From Letharia columbiana (Eukaryota > Ascomycota > Lecanoromycetes > Lecanorales > Parmeliaceae), in assembly GCF_014066305.1 (NCBI RefSeq), contig NW_023501106.1, forward strand, positions 62,001-126,000: DNA of 64,000 bases. Direction: 5' to 3'. How positions within the stretch are numbered: position 1 is the stretch's first letter; each line of letters starts with the position of its first letter. Position numbers and translations under genes: made by a program. Shown in pieces: positions 44,062 to 60,607 of the stretch. Under the pieces are notes generated by a model. That model was not told where the DNA came from. It saw only the letters and a list, made by a program, of their open reading frames with translations, and ran no database searches.

Positions 44062-44989
44062 GCGCATGATTCAAGTGGGGCACAATCTCAATGATTTCAA
44101 CATGTGCAACACAGCTTTGCGTACCAGTACTATACCACAGATTGGGATGTGTTTTTAGCGACGGAGTTTAGGGTTTTGGGAGGTCCAGGGTGGTTCCCGT
44201 GTCGGATGGTTGCTCATGTGGCTCGCATGAGCGAAGATTAGCTCGGTTTTATGCCTGGTCTGAGAGCAGCATTATTGTATTTTAGACAACATATTGGTAG
44301 GTAGCAAGGTTGGCTGAGCAGAAGCTGTGTGGAGGTGGCTGATAACAATACTTCATCATCAAACTCACTACCTCTTCCCAGCTTGCCGCGTGAGACTACA
44401 AATGATGTTTCTTCTTCGTGATGTGATTCGAAAGCCCAATGGGGCAAGGTCATTTGATGACCAGGGTCTGTCTGAACGAGGTAAAGATCCATGCGAAACA
44501 GCGATGGAAACCATCAACCGACATGGCCGCACTCAAGCTCTCGTCGGCCGGGTGAAAATCAGTCGCCGGGGCAGCGGTGGACTATTGACATGGATAGCAT
44601 GAGAGATGGCTCCAACTTCAAAGCGTCCTCTCTTACTTGCCGAAGCTACGAAGGAAAGCTGCCGGACGCGGAAAAAAGAGGGTGAGGGTGACAAGGTATG
44701 AGGCCAATGACGGTTGAGCTGTAACACAGTGCTTCGGGGAAATCAGCTTCTGAAAAGCATCATAAGCACAAGTGACAAAGATTTACGTTTTCGAAGGCCA
44801 ATATCCCACTTCTCGTTATGAATGAATGCTATGTCTACAGCCAAGAACGCTGACTGTTGATTCCACCCAAATCCCTATGAACAATAATTTTGGTCGCGGC
44901 CTGCCCTAGCTGTATGCTTGCCTCGGACTTTAAGACGCCTCCTCCAAGGCTCCAACGGCTCTGCTTGGCCGCCAGCTTCATCTGCCGGC
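44062..44989. other. convergent intergenic region, about 0.9 kb
   Basis: Downstream of both the zinc-finger gene and RSP5. Several short frames on both strands (44240-44730) overlap and have no recognisable content. Confidence 0.45.
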
Positions 44990-47993
<3,004 letters not shown>

Positions 47994-48724
47994 GCTGCCT
48001 ATGCTTGACCAGGAGGTCGAGGAAGAGTATCTGCGTCTTTAATGGCAGCCTTGGAAGATAGATCCGCCCGATACGGACGCGGAGTGGGTTGGGGAAAGCG
48101 GTCGTCGACGGTTGAGGCTCGAGGGGGCTGTGAGGCTGGGTCCGATGATCCGACTCTGTACAGCGACTACGTACATTTCATCGTATCATACTTGGTATTG
48201 TGAAATGGTTGTACATGAAAAAGAGCAAGCATATCATGTAGAGAGCGACGTTGGTCTGGTAAAAGCGAAGGAAAGTGCATTGGAATTCTTTCCCCTCTGC
48301 GCCGTCCTTTGCTCGAATTAGAACGACCAGTCAGCAGCCCTACAGGAAACTCCCACTACGGAATGATACCTCGCTCGTCAACCCATAGACAAGGAGTGTT
48401 CTGAGCGCACCCTCTGATTCGATATAAATTGTGAATCAAGCTCGAATCTCCTTTCATATCGACATCTACTTTATCCAAATAGATTGGTGGAACAAGTTCC
48501 GAGATTCGCTGATGAAAAAATGGCCCGGTTTTGTCCCCTTGATCTTCCCACGGATACAGCTCATACCTCTTAACAAGCTCCATTTTCATTGCTTTTCAAT
48601 CTTGAGGCCTCCTTCCTGCAGATGAGTATGAACCTCTGTATGTGGGCCGGTTACCTCGCGGATGCCTTTTAAGTCTTTCCGTTCGTCTGTAACACCAATG
48701 ACCATCTCGCCTTCATTTTATCTT
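47994..48724. other. intergenic between RSP5 start and PAB2 stop
   Basis: Presumed RSP5 promoter plus the PAB2 3' untranslated region. It holds one 77-codon minus-strand frame (48356-48589), listed separately as doubtful. Confidence 0.4.
48356..48589 (-). CDS. Small hypothetical ORF, doubtful
   Basis: 77 codons beginning MKMELVKRYELYPWEDQG and ending WVDERGIIP. The composition is protein-like (aromatic and charged residues mixed), but there is no known domain, no spliced neighbour that I could demonstrate, and it lies in a 3' flank/promoter interval. It could be a remnant or chance. Confidence 0.22.
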   Translation of the reverse strand: MKMELVKRYELYPWEDQGDKTGPFFHQRISELVPPIYLDKVDVDMKGDSSLIHNLYRIRGCAQNTPCLWVDERGIIP

Positions 48725-49565
<841 letters not shown>

Positions 49566-49998
49566 GATGAAGAAGTGTTCTACTCCTGTGACTGATCCTT
49601 TCGATCAAGCGTTCAGTCAATTCCTGAGTGTTGTGCAATTTGGTCAATAGCGATAAGACATGACCTAAGCAGAAGTGGTGAGAATAGAGGGACACTCTGT
49701 CATGGAGAATGGAAAGACAACTGGAAAAAAGGACGAGGAAGGAATGAATTCCTGGTCCTTGAATGCTGCACAAGGCTTAGCGGATACTTAGCGCTACAGG
49801 GATCATTCTGCCGTGTCTGCCACCAGCGAGAACACGTCTTCACTAAAAACACTCGGTGACTCGGATTCATCAATTATGTCATAGGATGGCCAAACTGTCT
49901 TACTTGGAATCTATATCTCTATTCATTTTCTCATCTGTCGAACTATACCCTGAAGACTGTACCTATCAGAGAAGATCCCCCCAGCTGCTCATCATGCC
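49566..49998. promoter_or_regulatory. divergent promoter region between PAB2 and CCZ1
   Basis: 433 bp separate two outward-facing start codons, so the genes probably share this promoter interval. No frame here has support and no factor site is claimed. Confidence 0.5.
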
Positions 49999-52498
49999 AT
50001 GTCCGGCCCCATCGCAGGCGTTGTTCCTGCAAGCCTCGCCTTTTTGGCCATATACAATCCTTCCCTGAGCACATCTGACGATACTTTTCATGAACAAATC
50101 GTGTATTACTACTCGAAGTCTAGCAACGCCCGGCGCAGCGGCAAGGCCAATGACAACGATAATGGTGAGGACACTAAAGAGGAGAAGAACGAGAAAGAAC
50201 GACAGATTGGCCTCGCTCAAGGAATGGTGGAATTCGCAAAGTAATTGCGTTCTGAAGATAAATGCGACTTCTTGGCTGAGAATGTTGTCAGGAGCTTTTC
50301 CAATGGCAAACCTGTAGATTCGATTGAAACAGAAAAGTCTCGAATCATCCTACACGAGCTTGAGACGGATTGGTGGCTCTTGGCAGTATGCAATCACGCT
50401 TTCGGTCTGCCTTTCTTGACTGATTCGCATCGTGTAGTCTGTCGATTTGACCCGCCTGCCGAGCTCCTCTGAGACAACCATAAAGAACCAGTCCCAGAAC
50501 GTTGCGATTCCAATCGAGTATTCAGCTCGCGAAGTCTGTCCACCAGCTCTACTTCTGCAGCAGATTCTCCGCGCACATCAAATTTTCCTCCTACATCAAG
50601 CCTCTTCCGTCGCCGAGTTGTACACGCGCGTCGGGAAACCAAAATTGTGTGGGTTCCTGAAACGGTTCTGGGATGCATTCATCTGGAGTTGGGATGTGTT
50701 GTTGCATGGCAATCCTGCTGTGGATATCTTCAACGGACTCAAACTCGCCGCGGGTGGTGAACTGGGTATAGGCGTTGGAGAAGAAGACTGGGGCAGTGGG
50801 GAAAGAGAAGTCCTCGAAGGGTTTATTGGCAGGACTGAAGGCCTTGTTGATCTTGTTGTCGCGAGGTTCGGTGATTCAGCTCGTACGAGTCGAGATCCTT
50901 CCACGAGCTCCTCAGCAACGCCAAGTTCGCGTGACACTTATCCGGACTGGCAAGTCTCCGAAGAACGTATTCCAGGACCTGCAGATGGAATCATCTTCTC
51001 GGGAATTGGTGCGTTGAATAGAGCTTCCGTGAGGAACATTTCGAGTTGGATGGAATGGCTGTATATGTATGGACAAGATAGCTACGGTGTTCGAGACAAC
51101 CCATCTTCCGCTCCTCGTCGGAAACGCAGAAAAGTCCAGCCCTCCAGCCCAGATTATCAAACGCCGAGTCAGCGGTCTCCGAAGCAGCAAAAGCGTCCCA
51201 ATTCTGTATCTTCGCACAGACAGGGCTCAGGTAGCTCATCTGGCCCAGTCACTGGAATTCCTGCGTCTCTTCTTACACCGCTTAGCGTGCGCGAAATCCA
51301 AGATCGAAAACTTTCAAGCGTAAGGAAGGATGAACCAAGGAGTGATGTGCAAAGCGCGGCAAATAGTAACTCGCAAGACTCTGCGTACGGCACAGAAACC
51401 ATGGTTAAGTATCTAACACTAGGAGTCTATGGGTCAAGTTGGGGTATTCCATCTGGGAGACCGCCTATCGATCAACGAGTCTCGAGTCTCCGTAAAGAAG
51501 ACAGCAGTAAAAATAGGCAGTCAACTTGCCCCGAAAATGAGGGAACAAAGACAGAATCGGAACTGCCAGGCGGTAATTTCTTGATTGGACTTCAAGGCCA
51601 GCTCGAGGAGGACTTGCAGATTTCGGAAGATGAACAAGAGACAGGAGCGTGGACAGACGGGGAAAATGTATCCGAAGAAGGCATAATGCTGAAGAACAGG
51701 ATAGTCATAAGAACGCTTCATGTTGAGCGAGCCAAAAGGATAGCCGAAGGCTCTGACGGATCCCAGGCCAGCGAGGACAAGCCAATGGTTGAAGTTGATC
51801 GTGACCGACTAAGAGTTGTGGTCTACGTCCAACAGCCCTGCATATTTACATTCCTGTTCGAGCTCCAAACTGACGCCCTCGCAATGCCATCATTCTACCG
51901 ATCTCTACACCACCAACTCGGGCCCTTGCAGCGTCCACTCCTTGCAAGCACATCACCCCGCAAAGTCTCTGAGCGATTGTGGGAAGCCGCCGCTCTAAAG
52001 AGTACTGCATCTACGAAGAGTTCTCAGCCGATCTGCGACCTTGTATATGATCCGGCGAGATTGACTGTGCATACCACGATCCCGAACATCCCAGAACCTG
52101 GGCCTTATCCTGGTGACAGCCAGGAGGCACTAGCGTGGACTCGAGTCGAAGCTTTGAGCGTTCACTCTCAGATATTGAATACGTACAGCTCAACGCGCCG
52201 GCATATTCTCGAGCAAGAAAGGACTTCGAAGACTAGCAGACAATGGTGGGTGGTCTGGATGCGTCTACCTCAGACGGGGCCCGCTCGGGGCACCGGCAGT
52301 GACGCTTATCGTGAAGCCTTCCTCATCAGGAAAGCAAGTGACTACGTCCCGCCTGCAGCGAGAAAGTCGAGCGGCAGATTTGGGAGAGAGGTAAGCGGAT
52401 CTGGTGCAGCTGGAGGATGGGCCCCTGGGAAGCTGGCAGAGGGTATTGGGATCGATGCCAGGCAGTACATTGAAGGTCTCCTTAGCCTCAATCGGTAG
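49999..52498 (+). CDS. CCZ1: Vacuolar fusion protein Ccz1
   Basis: Partner of Mon1 in the guanine-nucleotide exchange complex that activates the Rab7/Ypt7 GTPase for vacuole fusion and autophagy. Three exons, 49999-50240, 50292-50385 and 50438-52498, give 798 residues. The N-terminal longin-like domain is clear: VPASLAFLAIYNPSLSTSDD, HEQIVYYYSK, KERQIGLAQGMVEFAKSFSN, and VDSIETEKSRIILHELETDW, continuing through the spliced SVDLTRLPS. A second block is LYTRVGKPKLCGFLKRFWDA followed by WDVLLHGNPAVDIFNG. A long Ser-rich disordered insert (about 230-450) precedes the C-terminal region, which ends GIDARQYIEGLLSLNR. Both introns are 51-52 nt. Confidence 0.92.
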
Positions 52499-53528
52499 CC
52501 CCACAGTGATGTAGAATTGGAGACATGTTCTCAAAATTCTCAATCCAGATGCATTGTCCTTTGCTTCTCTATTCCCACGCATGTCAAAAAAAAAACTTTC
52601 AGAGAGGACAGGTTTGTTTTTTTATGACCTTTGCAAATCTTTCTCATGTCAATAACATACCTCCCGAATGGTCCCGTGCCCTGACAAGAATGTAGGCGCT
52701 TGACCAAGTATTAGACATTTTCATAAGGCCTGGAGGAAGAGAGGCGGCGATCAGGAATATGATGGCGGTCCCGCCGCGATACTCCTTTTGGTGAGTAGGC
52801 CATGTAGAATATCGCGGTCATCAGGAGAAGTTGGGAAGCTTGTCTTCTCTCTGACAGAAGAGTTGTTATTCTTACCAAATGAAGGTCCAGCAGGGTAAGG
52901 TTCTGTACCTGCAGGCGTACTATAATTCGTAGACCACCTATCATCTACTCCAGGAGTACAGTATGGGTGGAAGCGTGTGAGCACTGAGAGCCTCAAAGCA
53001 CTTGCTTACAGCTAACACTAGCGACAGGGGTTTCAGATGGCTTGGAACGAATCAGGAGCTGCCTTTGTTTCTCCCCCGCCGCCCGGCCCCCGAATGAAGA
53101 TCAGTCTTAGGCTATTATTGGCTAAGGGAACCCCCTGGAGCCTGGCCGCAGCCCCTGCAGTCCCTCGGGTACGTTTTAGTCTGCCAAATATCTCCCTCCA
53201 CCACTCTCTTCCTTCCTTTCTTTCTTCCTTTCACTCTTCACAACTGCCCTTTCCACCTTGTCTCACCTTCTTTATCTACCACTTTCATTTTCCCCCTTCG
53301 CTGTCCTAGTGATCAGCATCCATTCATTCTTTCAGAGCCAGCATTCACCTTCTTTTATTCTATCAAGACCTCAATTTCCTCCGATACACTTACGCCTATA
53401 GAACAACTAAAAGTCCACTCCAAGACACCATCTAAGCAATACAATCGCTAGTCGATTTATCACACTCCTTACCCCATTGATCCTCCATTTAAAAGATATT
53501 CACAACCAAAGGATTCTCATCAGTAGTC
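52499..53528. other. intergenic, about 1 kb, with pyrimidine-rich leader
   Basis: CCZ1 3' flank with A and T homopolymers at about 52585-52625, then presumed promoter of the secreted-protein gene. Sequence at 53190-53300 is C/T rich, as in many fungal leaders. Short frames are not supported. Confidence 0.45.
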
Positions 53529-54590
53529 ATGAAGCTATCCACAACACTCGCTTTCGGCGCCCTCTTGGCCTTGTCTTCCGCCATGCCCTTGGAGAGGAGA
53601 CAAGACATCACCATTACCACCACTATTGACGTCATCGAGACCGTTGACGTAGTTGTTACCGTCTGGCTTCCACCTGGGGGTCAGCCGGCCGATCAAGACC
53701 AACACCAGCAAGCCGCACAGCCAAATATACCAAACCCAGCACCGGTCGTTCATATTACCCCTGTGCAAGACGCAACTATTCCTACCCAAACCCCGCCTCC
53801 AGCAGCACAGCAAAATCCCAACGAAGCAGCTCAAAACCAGGCGAATCAAGCCCAAGAACAGACAAATCATGCCCAAGCAGCTAAGAATCAGGCTGCTCAA
53901 GACCAGTCAATTCATGCGCAAGACCTGGCAAATCAAGCTCAAGAACAGGCGAATGACAATAAGGCAGCTCAGAACCAAGCAGCTCAGAACCAGGCAGCTC
54001 CTGCACCAAAATCACCTGCAGTCCCCGCCAATAGCCCAGCAGCAGCTCCTGCGAAATCTCCAGCAACCCCACCAGCGACCCAAGACAATACTTCGTCCGA
54101 TCAGACACAGCCAACATCTGGCGGCTCATGCGGCGAAAATGGAGGCACTTGTACAGCCACCAATGTCACCTATTTCGGAGGCGGTTTGGGTGCTTGTGGC
54201 TGGTCCAACGATACAACATCCGAAGACTTCTTTGCTCTTGCTCACGGTGCGTTCCCCCTCGCTCTTTCCTTACCTGCCCACAAACAACTGAGGGAAATCA
54301 CTGACATTGCAATTGTGTAGACATGATGGGTCTGCAATCAAACGGAAACCCCTTCTGCGGTCGTACAGCGGCCATCGTGTACCAGGGCAAGACGATCCAC
54401 GGAACTCTGACAGACAAATGCATGGGCTGCGTAAGTTTCTCCCTCAGTAATTCTTCCGGCTGCTATTGGAATCTGACAAAGAACTGTGTAGGGTCTTCAA
54501 TCTATCGATCTCTCGCAACACCTATATGATCAGATGTTCGTTGAGAGCGTGGGCAACTACCACGATGTCGAGTGGCATTTCACCAGCTAG
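53529..54590 (+). CDS. Secreted Asp f 7-like protein (double-psi beta-barrel, expansin-like)
   Basis: Resembles the fungal allergen Asp f 7 and related RlpA/expansin-like proteins of the cell surface. Three exons, 53529-54246, 54321-54430 and 54492-54590, give 308 residues. The signal peptide [18 protein letters not shown] is followed by a Lys-Arg-type processing site (LERRQ). A Gln/Ala/Asn-rich low-complexity linker covers about residues 90-165, then a Pro/Ser/Ala stretch. The barrel starts with [20 protein letters not shown] and continues across the splice as [33 protein letters not shown] and [15 protein letters not shown], ending DVEWHF. These are the hallmark pieces of the family. Activity on glycans is unproven; the linker may be a wall-spanning spacer. 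Confidence 0.9.
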
Positions 54591-55810
54591 ATGTTGTATT
54601 ATATTTACAGTCGGTAGGCTTTGCTAGTCGGACGGGTTACCGAGGTACATGTTGCTTGACGAGCATGGTTTGGAGCATTTCCTTTCGACGAATGGGAATC
54701 TTTTGGAGCACATGGCCTTCAGCATAGAGGTTGGATACTTCCACGAGTTCACGGTCATCACGACTTCTTCGACCCATGATGCTGAGCATTAGGGTCAAAG
54801 AAAGGCTTTCATGTACATTTTTACGAGACCACAAGACAGCAAGGGGGTCTGACTCGGTGGTGGTATGATCACCGGTCTTTTTATATGAACCTCGCCCCAG
54901 ATGGGAAAGAGAGAATTCTCAAATCAAATCAAACACAAGCAATTATCACCCGCATGCTTTGTTCTCATTTGTATCTTTCCACCGCACTTCGAATGTCATT
55001 TCAGCTCTGGCCCAAGGGGTCGTAGAGCAACCAGCCGTTTGATACTGGTCTTTCGCCCGTATCTTGCTGTCAAGAAGGATACGATTTTTATCTTGGCAGT
55101 CAAAAATAGAACACTTCGCTGAACTGCTGTCTGTGAACAACAAATAGACACAAGACAGGGTACGAATTGATAGAACGGACAAAACTAGATGAGTATCCCG
55201 GACGCGCGAGGGCTAATCGTAACGCAAGTGATTGAGTATAAGTTTTGCTTGGCCCTTTGGTCCAATCCTTCACGACCTATATCTTTCTCCCTAAGACCGA
55301 TCAACCCTCCAACCCGCAGAACCATCGAGGCTACAATGTAAACGTCGCGATCACTGACAACCCGGACCGAGACTGCAACCAAGGACGTAGCAGGGCCCTT
55401 TTACCTCGAAACCTGCAAGTTCCTTTCCTTATCTCGAAAATGACAAGCTTTGACGCTGCCTTTCTGACGGGACATAGTGCACAGTAAGGACGCAACGCAG
55501 GGGGTTTTGAGCTCCTGGCCTGTGGAGGAAGGGTTTGTGTTGCGCTGCGATCTTGATCTCTTGAGACCATGCGAATGCAGTCCGTTGGCCGTCTAGCGTC
55601 AATGAGCTCAGTGATGATGCTTTGCCTTACACCAAGAGGATGCCCAGGGTACCGGAGTAGAGTTTGTACTCGTGCAAGTCGAGAAGCGACGATGATAGGG
55701 TTTGTACAAGACACGTTTTCATCGCTGACGACACCCCTTTGAACTCTTAGAGAGGAAATGAATCAGTATATCATACATGCTCACTCGCTGGTCAATCCTG
55801 TTCTACATGT
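54591..55810. other. intergenic, 1.2 kb, no supportable gene
   Basis: Downstream of the secreted-protein gene and downstream of the LtrA-like gene. A 127-codon minus-strand frame at 55331-55714 overlaps plus-strand frames and has no domain; it is not called. Confidence 0.45.
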
Positions 55811-58800
55811 CTAGACGGAAGACTTCTCAAATATGCCGAAGGACTTGGGAGTGCCATCAGACTTGCTATAGACCGGTGAGCGTATGCTAGGGAGGGTTTG
55901 TAATTCGATGAGACATACATCATAGTAGGCTTTTTCACGACCTATTTCAAGTCGAACCTCATCCAATCTGATGGTCGCCCCCTTTTTGACTGCGTCCATG
56001 GCCAACTTCTTCTTAATGTGGCAATTTGCGCGGTACCTGCATTGTGTCGTGCACTTCCAGAAATCATCATGTATTGACGTTGATCCATAAACATCAATCA
56101 TCAACGTGAGCACTATTAACCCAGTTGTGATAGATACTAGTTTCAGCGAGCTAAGAGAGTCGGCTAGTGGTAGGAAGATGAGAATGATAGCCACAGAGAC
56201 TCGTAGGGAGATCCGGTAACGCTTCCCAATACGCTCGCCGTCAAATTCTTTATGGACGTGGCATAAGGATATGATGCCTAACTAGACGTCAATAGGTGGG
56301 CTGCAAGGGAAGACATTAGAAGGATGCAAGTGGCGTACTCATGGAAAGTAAAGCAACCCCCAGGCCTGCACAGTAAAACCATCGTAACCCAGATGATAAC
56401 TCTGACTTAGAGCTAGCAGTATATGCGTCTGTCAAGTCATCAACATTGGCATCATGACAGTCGGTCGCCAATACCAGCCGGGACAGAGATGCCCCAGCCA
56501 GGACATAGGCCATGATGAATGGAAAATGAATTGTAGTCCAAATAATGGCTGCGGCAGAAATGTAAGTAATAAAGCAATCATTTACTCAAGGTGTGGAGCT
56601 TACAAGTCATGAAGTGCCGGCGGATGGCATGTGTGTGTAGGTTCCACGAATCTGGATATTCAGTTTAGCATGGCCAGTTACCGGAGTTCTACCCACGTAC
56701 CAATCTCGAAATATAGCCAATTGAAGCTGAAGGCCTGAATTAGGCCTAAGACAGCTTTACCGAAGAATCTGTTCCGTGTCAGCGAAAGCGATTTGAAAGG
56801 GAATGAAGCATGTACGCATTGATTCCATAAGCGGCTTTGTTCTGAAACAAGAGGGCAACAACGCTGTACCCAAATACCAAGGTGACGAATGCATTGGTCC
56901 GCTCCGCTGTTGAACGCCAGTCAATACCGCAAATGAATGGGGAGGTAGCCCATACTCTTGTGCTCAATGTTGATAGCTGACCGGAGAAAGGTTAGTCATC
57001 GCTGCAGACTTAGGTCGCTTGACCTCAAAAGACGGCTCACCTGGAAGGAAATCGAAATACTTGGGATGATTTGCTACCCATGACGAGTGTTTTACTTCGG
57101 CCCACCGCCTGAGAAATACTACGCATAGTACCCCGAACAAGTCTGCAAATACTCAGCAAAAATGGTCCCAAGCTCAGAGCTCGCGTAGGAAGACCAACCC
57201 AAAACGATCGCAATCCAAACCAAGGCCAAGCGATCAGGGTATTCGACTTGAACGCTGGCGACCCAGACTGCAGCAGGAATAGCAGTGCAAATGGCGTTGA
57301 TTATCATGTATACTCGCACCATTGGCAATAGATATCCAATCCACAAAAAATGGACGGCGTGGAACAGCCTTTGAGCGAGCTATCAGGTGTTAGCCAGAGG
57401 AATGGGTGACAGGCCGGCAGTTGAAATAGATGGCAGCTATAGCGGTCCAAGCCCCTTGGAATTTTGATAACGGTAGAAACGAGGACAAGGTCACAGCCTT
57501 TCAATGCTCTTCATGAGTACTTCAAGGCTGCTAATGTGCTTGGCTTGCTTCCCTAGTCACGCACCAAGCAGACCAAGCCAGCACCCCAACAACGCCACTT
57601 TGTCTGACGGCTCACCAGAATGATGTTGCAGGGAGGACAGCAGGAAATTAGTACTAACGTAGAATGCGATAAGTGGTATCCACGTAGTCTCAAAAGACTG
57701 GGCGATGTTCAAGGTGAAGCCGAAGAGACATATCATCAGAAAAAGCACAAGAATGCGCTGGAAAATGTCATCTACGAACGATCAGTAGGCCGCGTAAGCA
57801 TGTCAAGGGGCTCACCGACTTGTCTCAAACCAGGATACTAGCAGAGTAAGGTCGGTCCACATCTTGAACGCCAGGGCGAACGTGACAGTGAACTTGAGCA
57901 AGTTAAAGCCTGTTGCGTTCTCTGCGGCAGTGTCCCCTATGACAGAGATAATTCCAACGTAAAGCAGATCGACGAAAAGCTCGAAAGAAGCTACCTCTTC
58001 GACTTCGGACGCTCGCCAGAGAAGGCCTCTGTGCCAATACTGGCGTACTATTGGTTTTTTCCAGAACTTCAAAGCCTGGCCTTTCCGCCGCTCGGCTTCC
58101 CAGTCACGATGAGAAGAAGACAGGTCACCGCTTAGAGAGCTGGTGGAAGAGTCTGAATCTTTTGTTCCTATACCTCAAGGTATCAGCATTCTCCTACTTG
58201 CGCAGAAGCCGACTCTGTCCTCACTGATATGGGCGTCATAGCCGAATTTCGAGAAATTGGCGTCGAGGGCCACACCATGGTTACTCAGATGCAGAAGTTC
58301 GTCTGCCAATGTATCAAGCTCTGATCTGACGAGCTCGAATTCTTCATAAATCGAGCCATGTTGAGTGCGAAGATCATGACTCCGATTCTCATGAAATGCG
58401 TGGATCTCTCTCACTGCTTCGAGCTAGAGTATATGTCATATGAGAGAATAATGTGCCATGTTACAAGATTCGAAGACTCACGTGTTCCGTCGAACCCTGG
58501 AGGTAGCAATCGAAGTTGTCGTCTGGCTCAATGTTGGGTAGAGTACTGCAAACGTTTCGGGGTCAGAATTGTCAGAATTGCTTCTTCAGGCAGGAATTTG
58601 AGACAGCGAACATCCTAATCTACTCCCCAAATACATTTTTCGACGCCTAGCCAACCTGGAAGAAATCACACCAACTGTTTACATACCGCGTAAGATGAAC
58701 ATACTCTTCTGGTGTACCAGCGATGTGTACTCTTCTTCCGTTCGGCCTGAGTAATTTTCTTAGGCGTCGGCCGGTATGGAGATGTCCATGAGAGGCTTGG

Positions 58801-58844
58801 GGCGGAGTTGTATTATCCAAAGGCGGTGTAGACGTGGTTTCCAT
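55811..58844 (-). CDS. LtrA-family multi-pass membrane protein
   Basis: Member of the 'low temperature requirement A' family, whose biochemical role is unknown. Thirteen exons are inferred: 58844-58687, 58545-58482, 58423-58225, 58167-57820, 57771-57659, 57379-57199, 57142-57041, 56976-56956, 56906-56816, 56768-56701, 56651-56604, 56548-56339 and 56277-55811. The sum is 689 residues with every junction in phase. The N-terminal 200 residues are soluble, with TLPNIEPDDNFDCYLQG and a helical stretch. The membrane domain opens with the family signature ASFELFVDLLYVGIISVIGD, then MWTDLTLLVSWFET, and later ALVWIAIVLDLFGVLCVVF and HKTERTNAFVTLVFGYSVVA. One exon is only 21 nt and one intron is 279 nt. 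The soluble tail has several Cys (WKCTTQCRYRANCHIKKK). Donors GTCGGT and GTTGGT are unusual but conserved sequence supports them. Confidence 0.87.
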
Positions 58845-59388
58845 TGAATTATATCAATATTCAAGAGGGCTCGAAGCTGATGCATCAAGTCGATAGCGCG
58901 ATTCTAATCACTACTTCTCAAGATTCCTGAGGTCTTTAAGATTACTTAGTATTGCAAGAAGTAAAGTACCTTGTTTATGAAAATCAAATGTCTTTTACAA
59001 TCGAAGGCTGGAGTCTTCCCGTGTTTGAACTACGCCGTACCTATACCGTATAAGTAAGGTAGAATCTATACCTTTAGTTTGCATTTTACCTACCTATCAT
59101 TACTTGAAGTTTTGTTGGCAAGAAGTTTGGAATCATCTAGTAACCAATCGTATCAATTATCATTAGGAAGTCCTGTCTGAAATCAAATTGTTCTACTCGA
59201 GAAATCAAAATTCTGAGTCTCCTTTGCTTTTCGTTAAGGAAACGGGCTTTCAAATTTAGACGGTTGAAATGCTTTCAGAGAAGAGCTAGATTGAGTGTGG
59301 AAAGACTTGGTGTCAACAGTATGTTTTTTCCTAGAGTTAGGATTTCCCTTCTTTAGGAAATGGCACTGGAAATAAGCCCCTATGGACA
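58845..59388. other. intergenic, no gene seen
   Basis: Presumed promoter of the LtrA-like gene and 3' flank of NAA10. AT-rich compared with neighbours but without the CpA depletion of the retrotransposon block. Confidence 0.4.
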
Positions 59389-60150
59389 CTATATCCTACT
59401 TTCATTCTTCTCTACCAAGTCACCCACACCTAGTACTCTCCCCAACCTGACCTTTCTCTTCTTCCCTCTCTCACCCCCTTTCTTCCCCTCTTCCTTTTTT
59501 CCTACACTGCCAACCTCATCGCCTTCGTCCACGTACGTGTCCTCTAACGCCTCTCGCAGATTGGTCAGATTCATCTTCATGCTATATGCGTCCTCCCCAT
59601 CAGCGTAGTACTTGGACTCCACCTTCTCGACCTCGAAACCTAGCGTATCCCTATATAAACGTAGCGCGGCGATATTGGCCAATCGAACATGAAGAGACAC
59701 ATATTGTGCACCGAATGTTTCGACCATAGCTCTTTCTAGTGGAAAAGATCTTGCGTCAGCTTCATGAAACCCTTCTTTGAGATCGGTCTGCCTCTCGGAA
59801 TGGTACACTCGGCGCGTGTGGGAGAGATAGCGCATACGACTCTGCCTCATGAGTTTTTCCGCCAATCCTAACCGTCTATGCGTTCTCATAACACTCAAAC
59901 TTGTGATGTGCCCATGTTGTATCCCATTCACGGGCTCTTCTTCCATCTTGGCCAGCACGTACCCGACAATCTTGGGAGGATCGTAGGGTGTTTTTTTAGG
60001 ACGAGAAACATCGACGGCAACGTAGGAGAGTTGTGGCCAAGAAAGAGCATGGTAGAGGTAATACTTGAGGAAATAATTCTCTGGTAGATTCGTGATATTG
60101 GTGGACTGTACGTGGGGGATGTCGGCCGAGGTCAGTACGCGAATATCCAT
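59389..60150 (-). CDS. NAA10: N-terminal acetyltransferase NatA catalytic subunit Naa10/Ard1
   Basis: GNAT-fold enzyme that acetylates Ser, Ala, Thr and similar N-termini co-translationally with Naa15. Two exons, 60150-59838 and 59735-59389, give 219 residues. The start [20 protein letters not shown] and [14 protein letters not shown] are family hallmarks; the frame runs 45 codons upstream but homologues begin here. The acetyl-CoA loop is [10 protein letters not shown]. Positions 59736-59837 (102 nt) contain no stop, but they start GTATGC, contain GCTGACG, end CCACTAG, and split the conserved [20 protein letters not shown], so they are called an intron. Next come [14 protein letters not shown] and [12 protein letters not shown]. 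The tail is Gly/Lys/Arg-rich. Confidence 0.94.
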   Translation of the reverse strand: MDIRVLTSADIPHVQSTNITNLPENYFLKYYLYHALSWPQLSYVAVDVSRPKKTPYDPPKIVGYVLAKMEEEPVNGIQHGHITSLSVMRTHRRLGLAEKLMRQSRMRYLSHTRRVYHSERQTDLKEGFHEADARSFPLERAMVETFGAQYVSLHVRLANIAALRLYRDTLGFEVEKVESKYYADGEDAYSMKMNLTNLREALEDTYVDEGDEVGSVGKKEEGKKGGERGKKRKVRLGRVLGVGDLVEKNESRI

Positions 60151-60607
60151 TGGTGCAAATCTGGACACTTTCAGGCTGCCTAGTCTGCACTCGTTGTGAG
60201 CTTGCGTGTTTGCAGTCGCTTGGAGAGTTGAGCTATGAGACCGTTGTTCGGTGATAGGACGATGGAAAGTAAAAGTTCTTGGCACTGTTCCCGAAGGCAG
60301 CTACCCATTTCCAAGCCGAGGTACAAGTATAGTCCGGCGATCAAGCAACTTCATGCCGCTGGCCGGGTAGCATCAACCACCAGGCTGGAGCCTGGAGAAA
60401 AGCCTTAGAGGTATGCAGGCCAAGGAATCATTGGAAGATATCTATTGGATACCAGGATATCTGGCCCTGAGAATGGAGAAACTGTAAGGACAACAATTTT
60501 CTTGTATTTCTCTCCATATCTGTCAGCTCGCTTGAATAATACTCTTCTTCGTCTACCCTTTCCACTGCATTTATCGATCCTCCAACTCCCATTGACCTAC
60601 TTCCAAC
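60151..60607. promoter_or_regulatory. divergent intergenic region between NAA10 and the PPxY protein
   Basis: Outward-facing genes on both sides; promoters expected. No gene seen. Confidence 0.45.
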
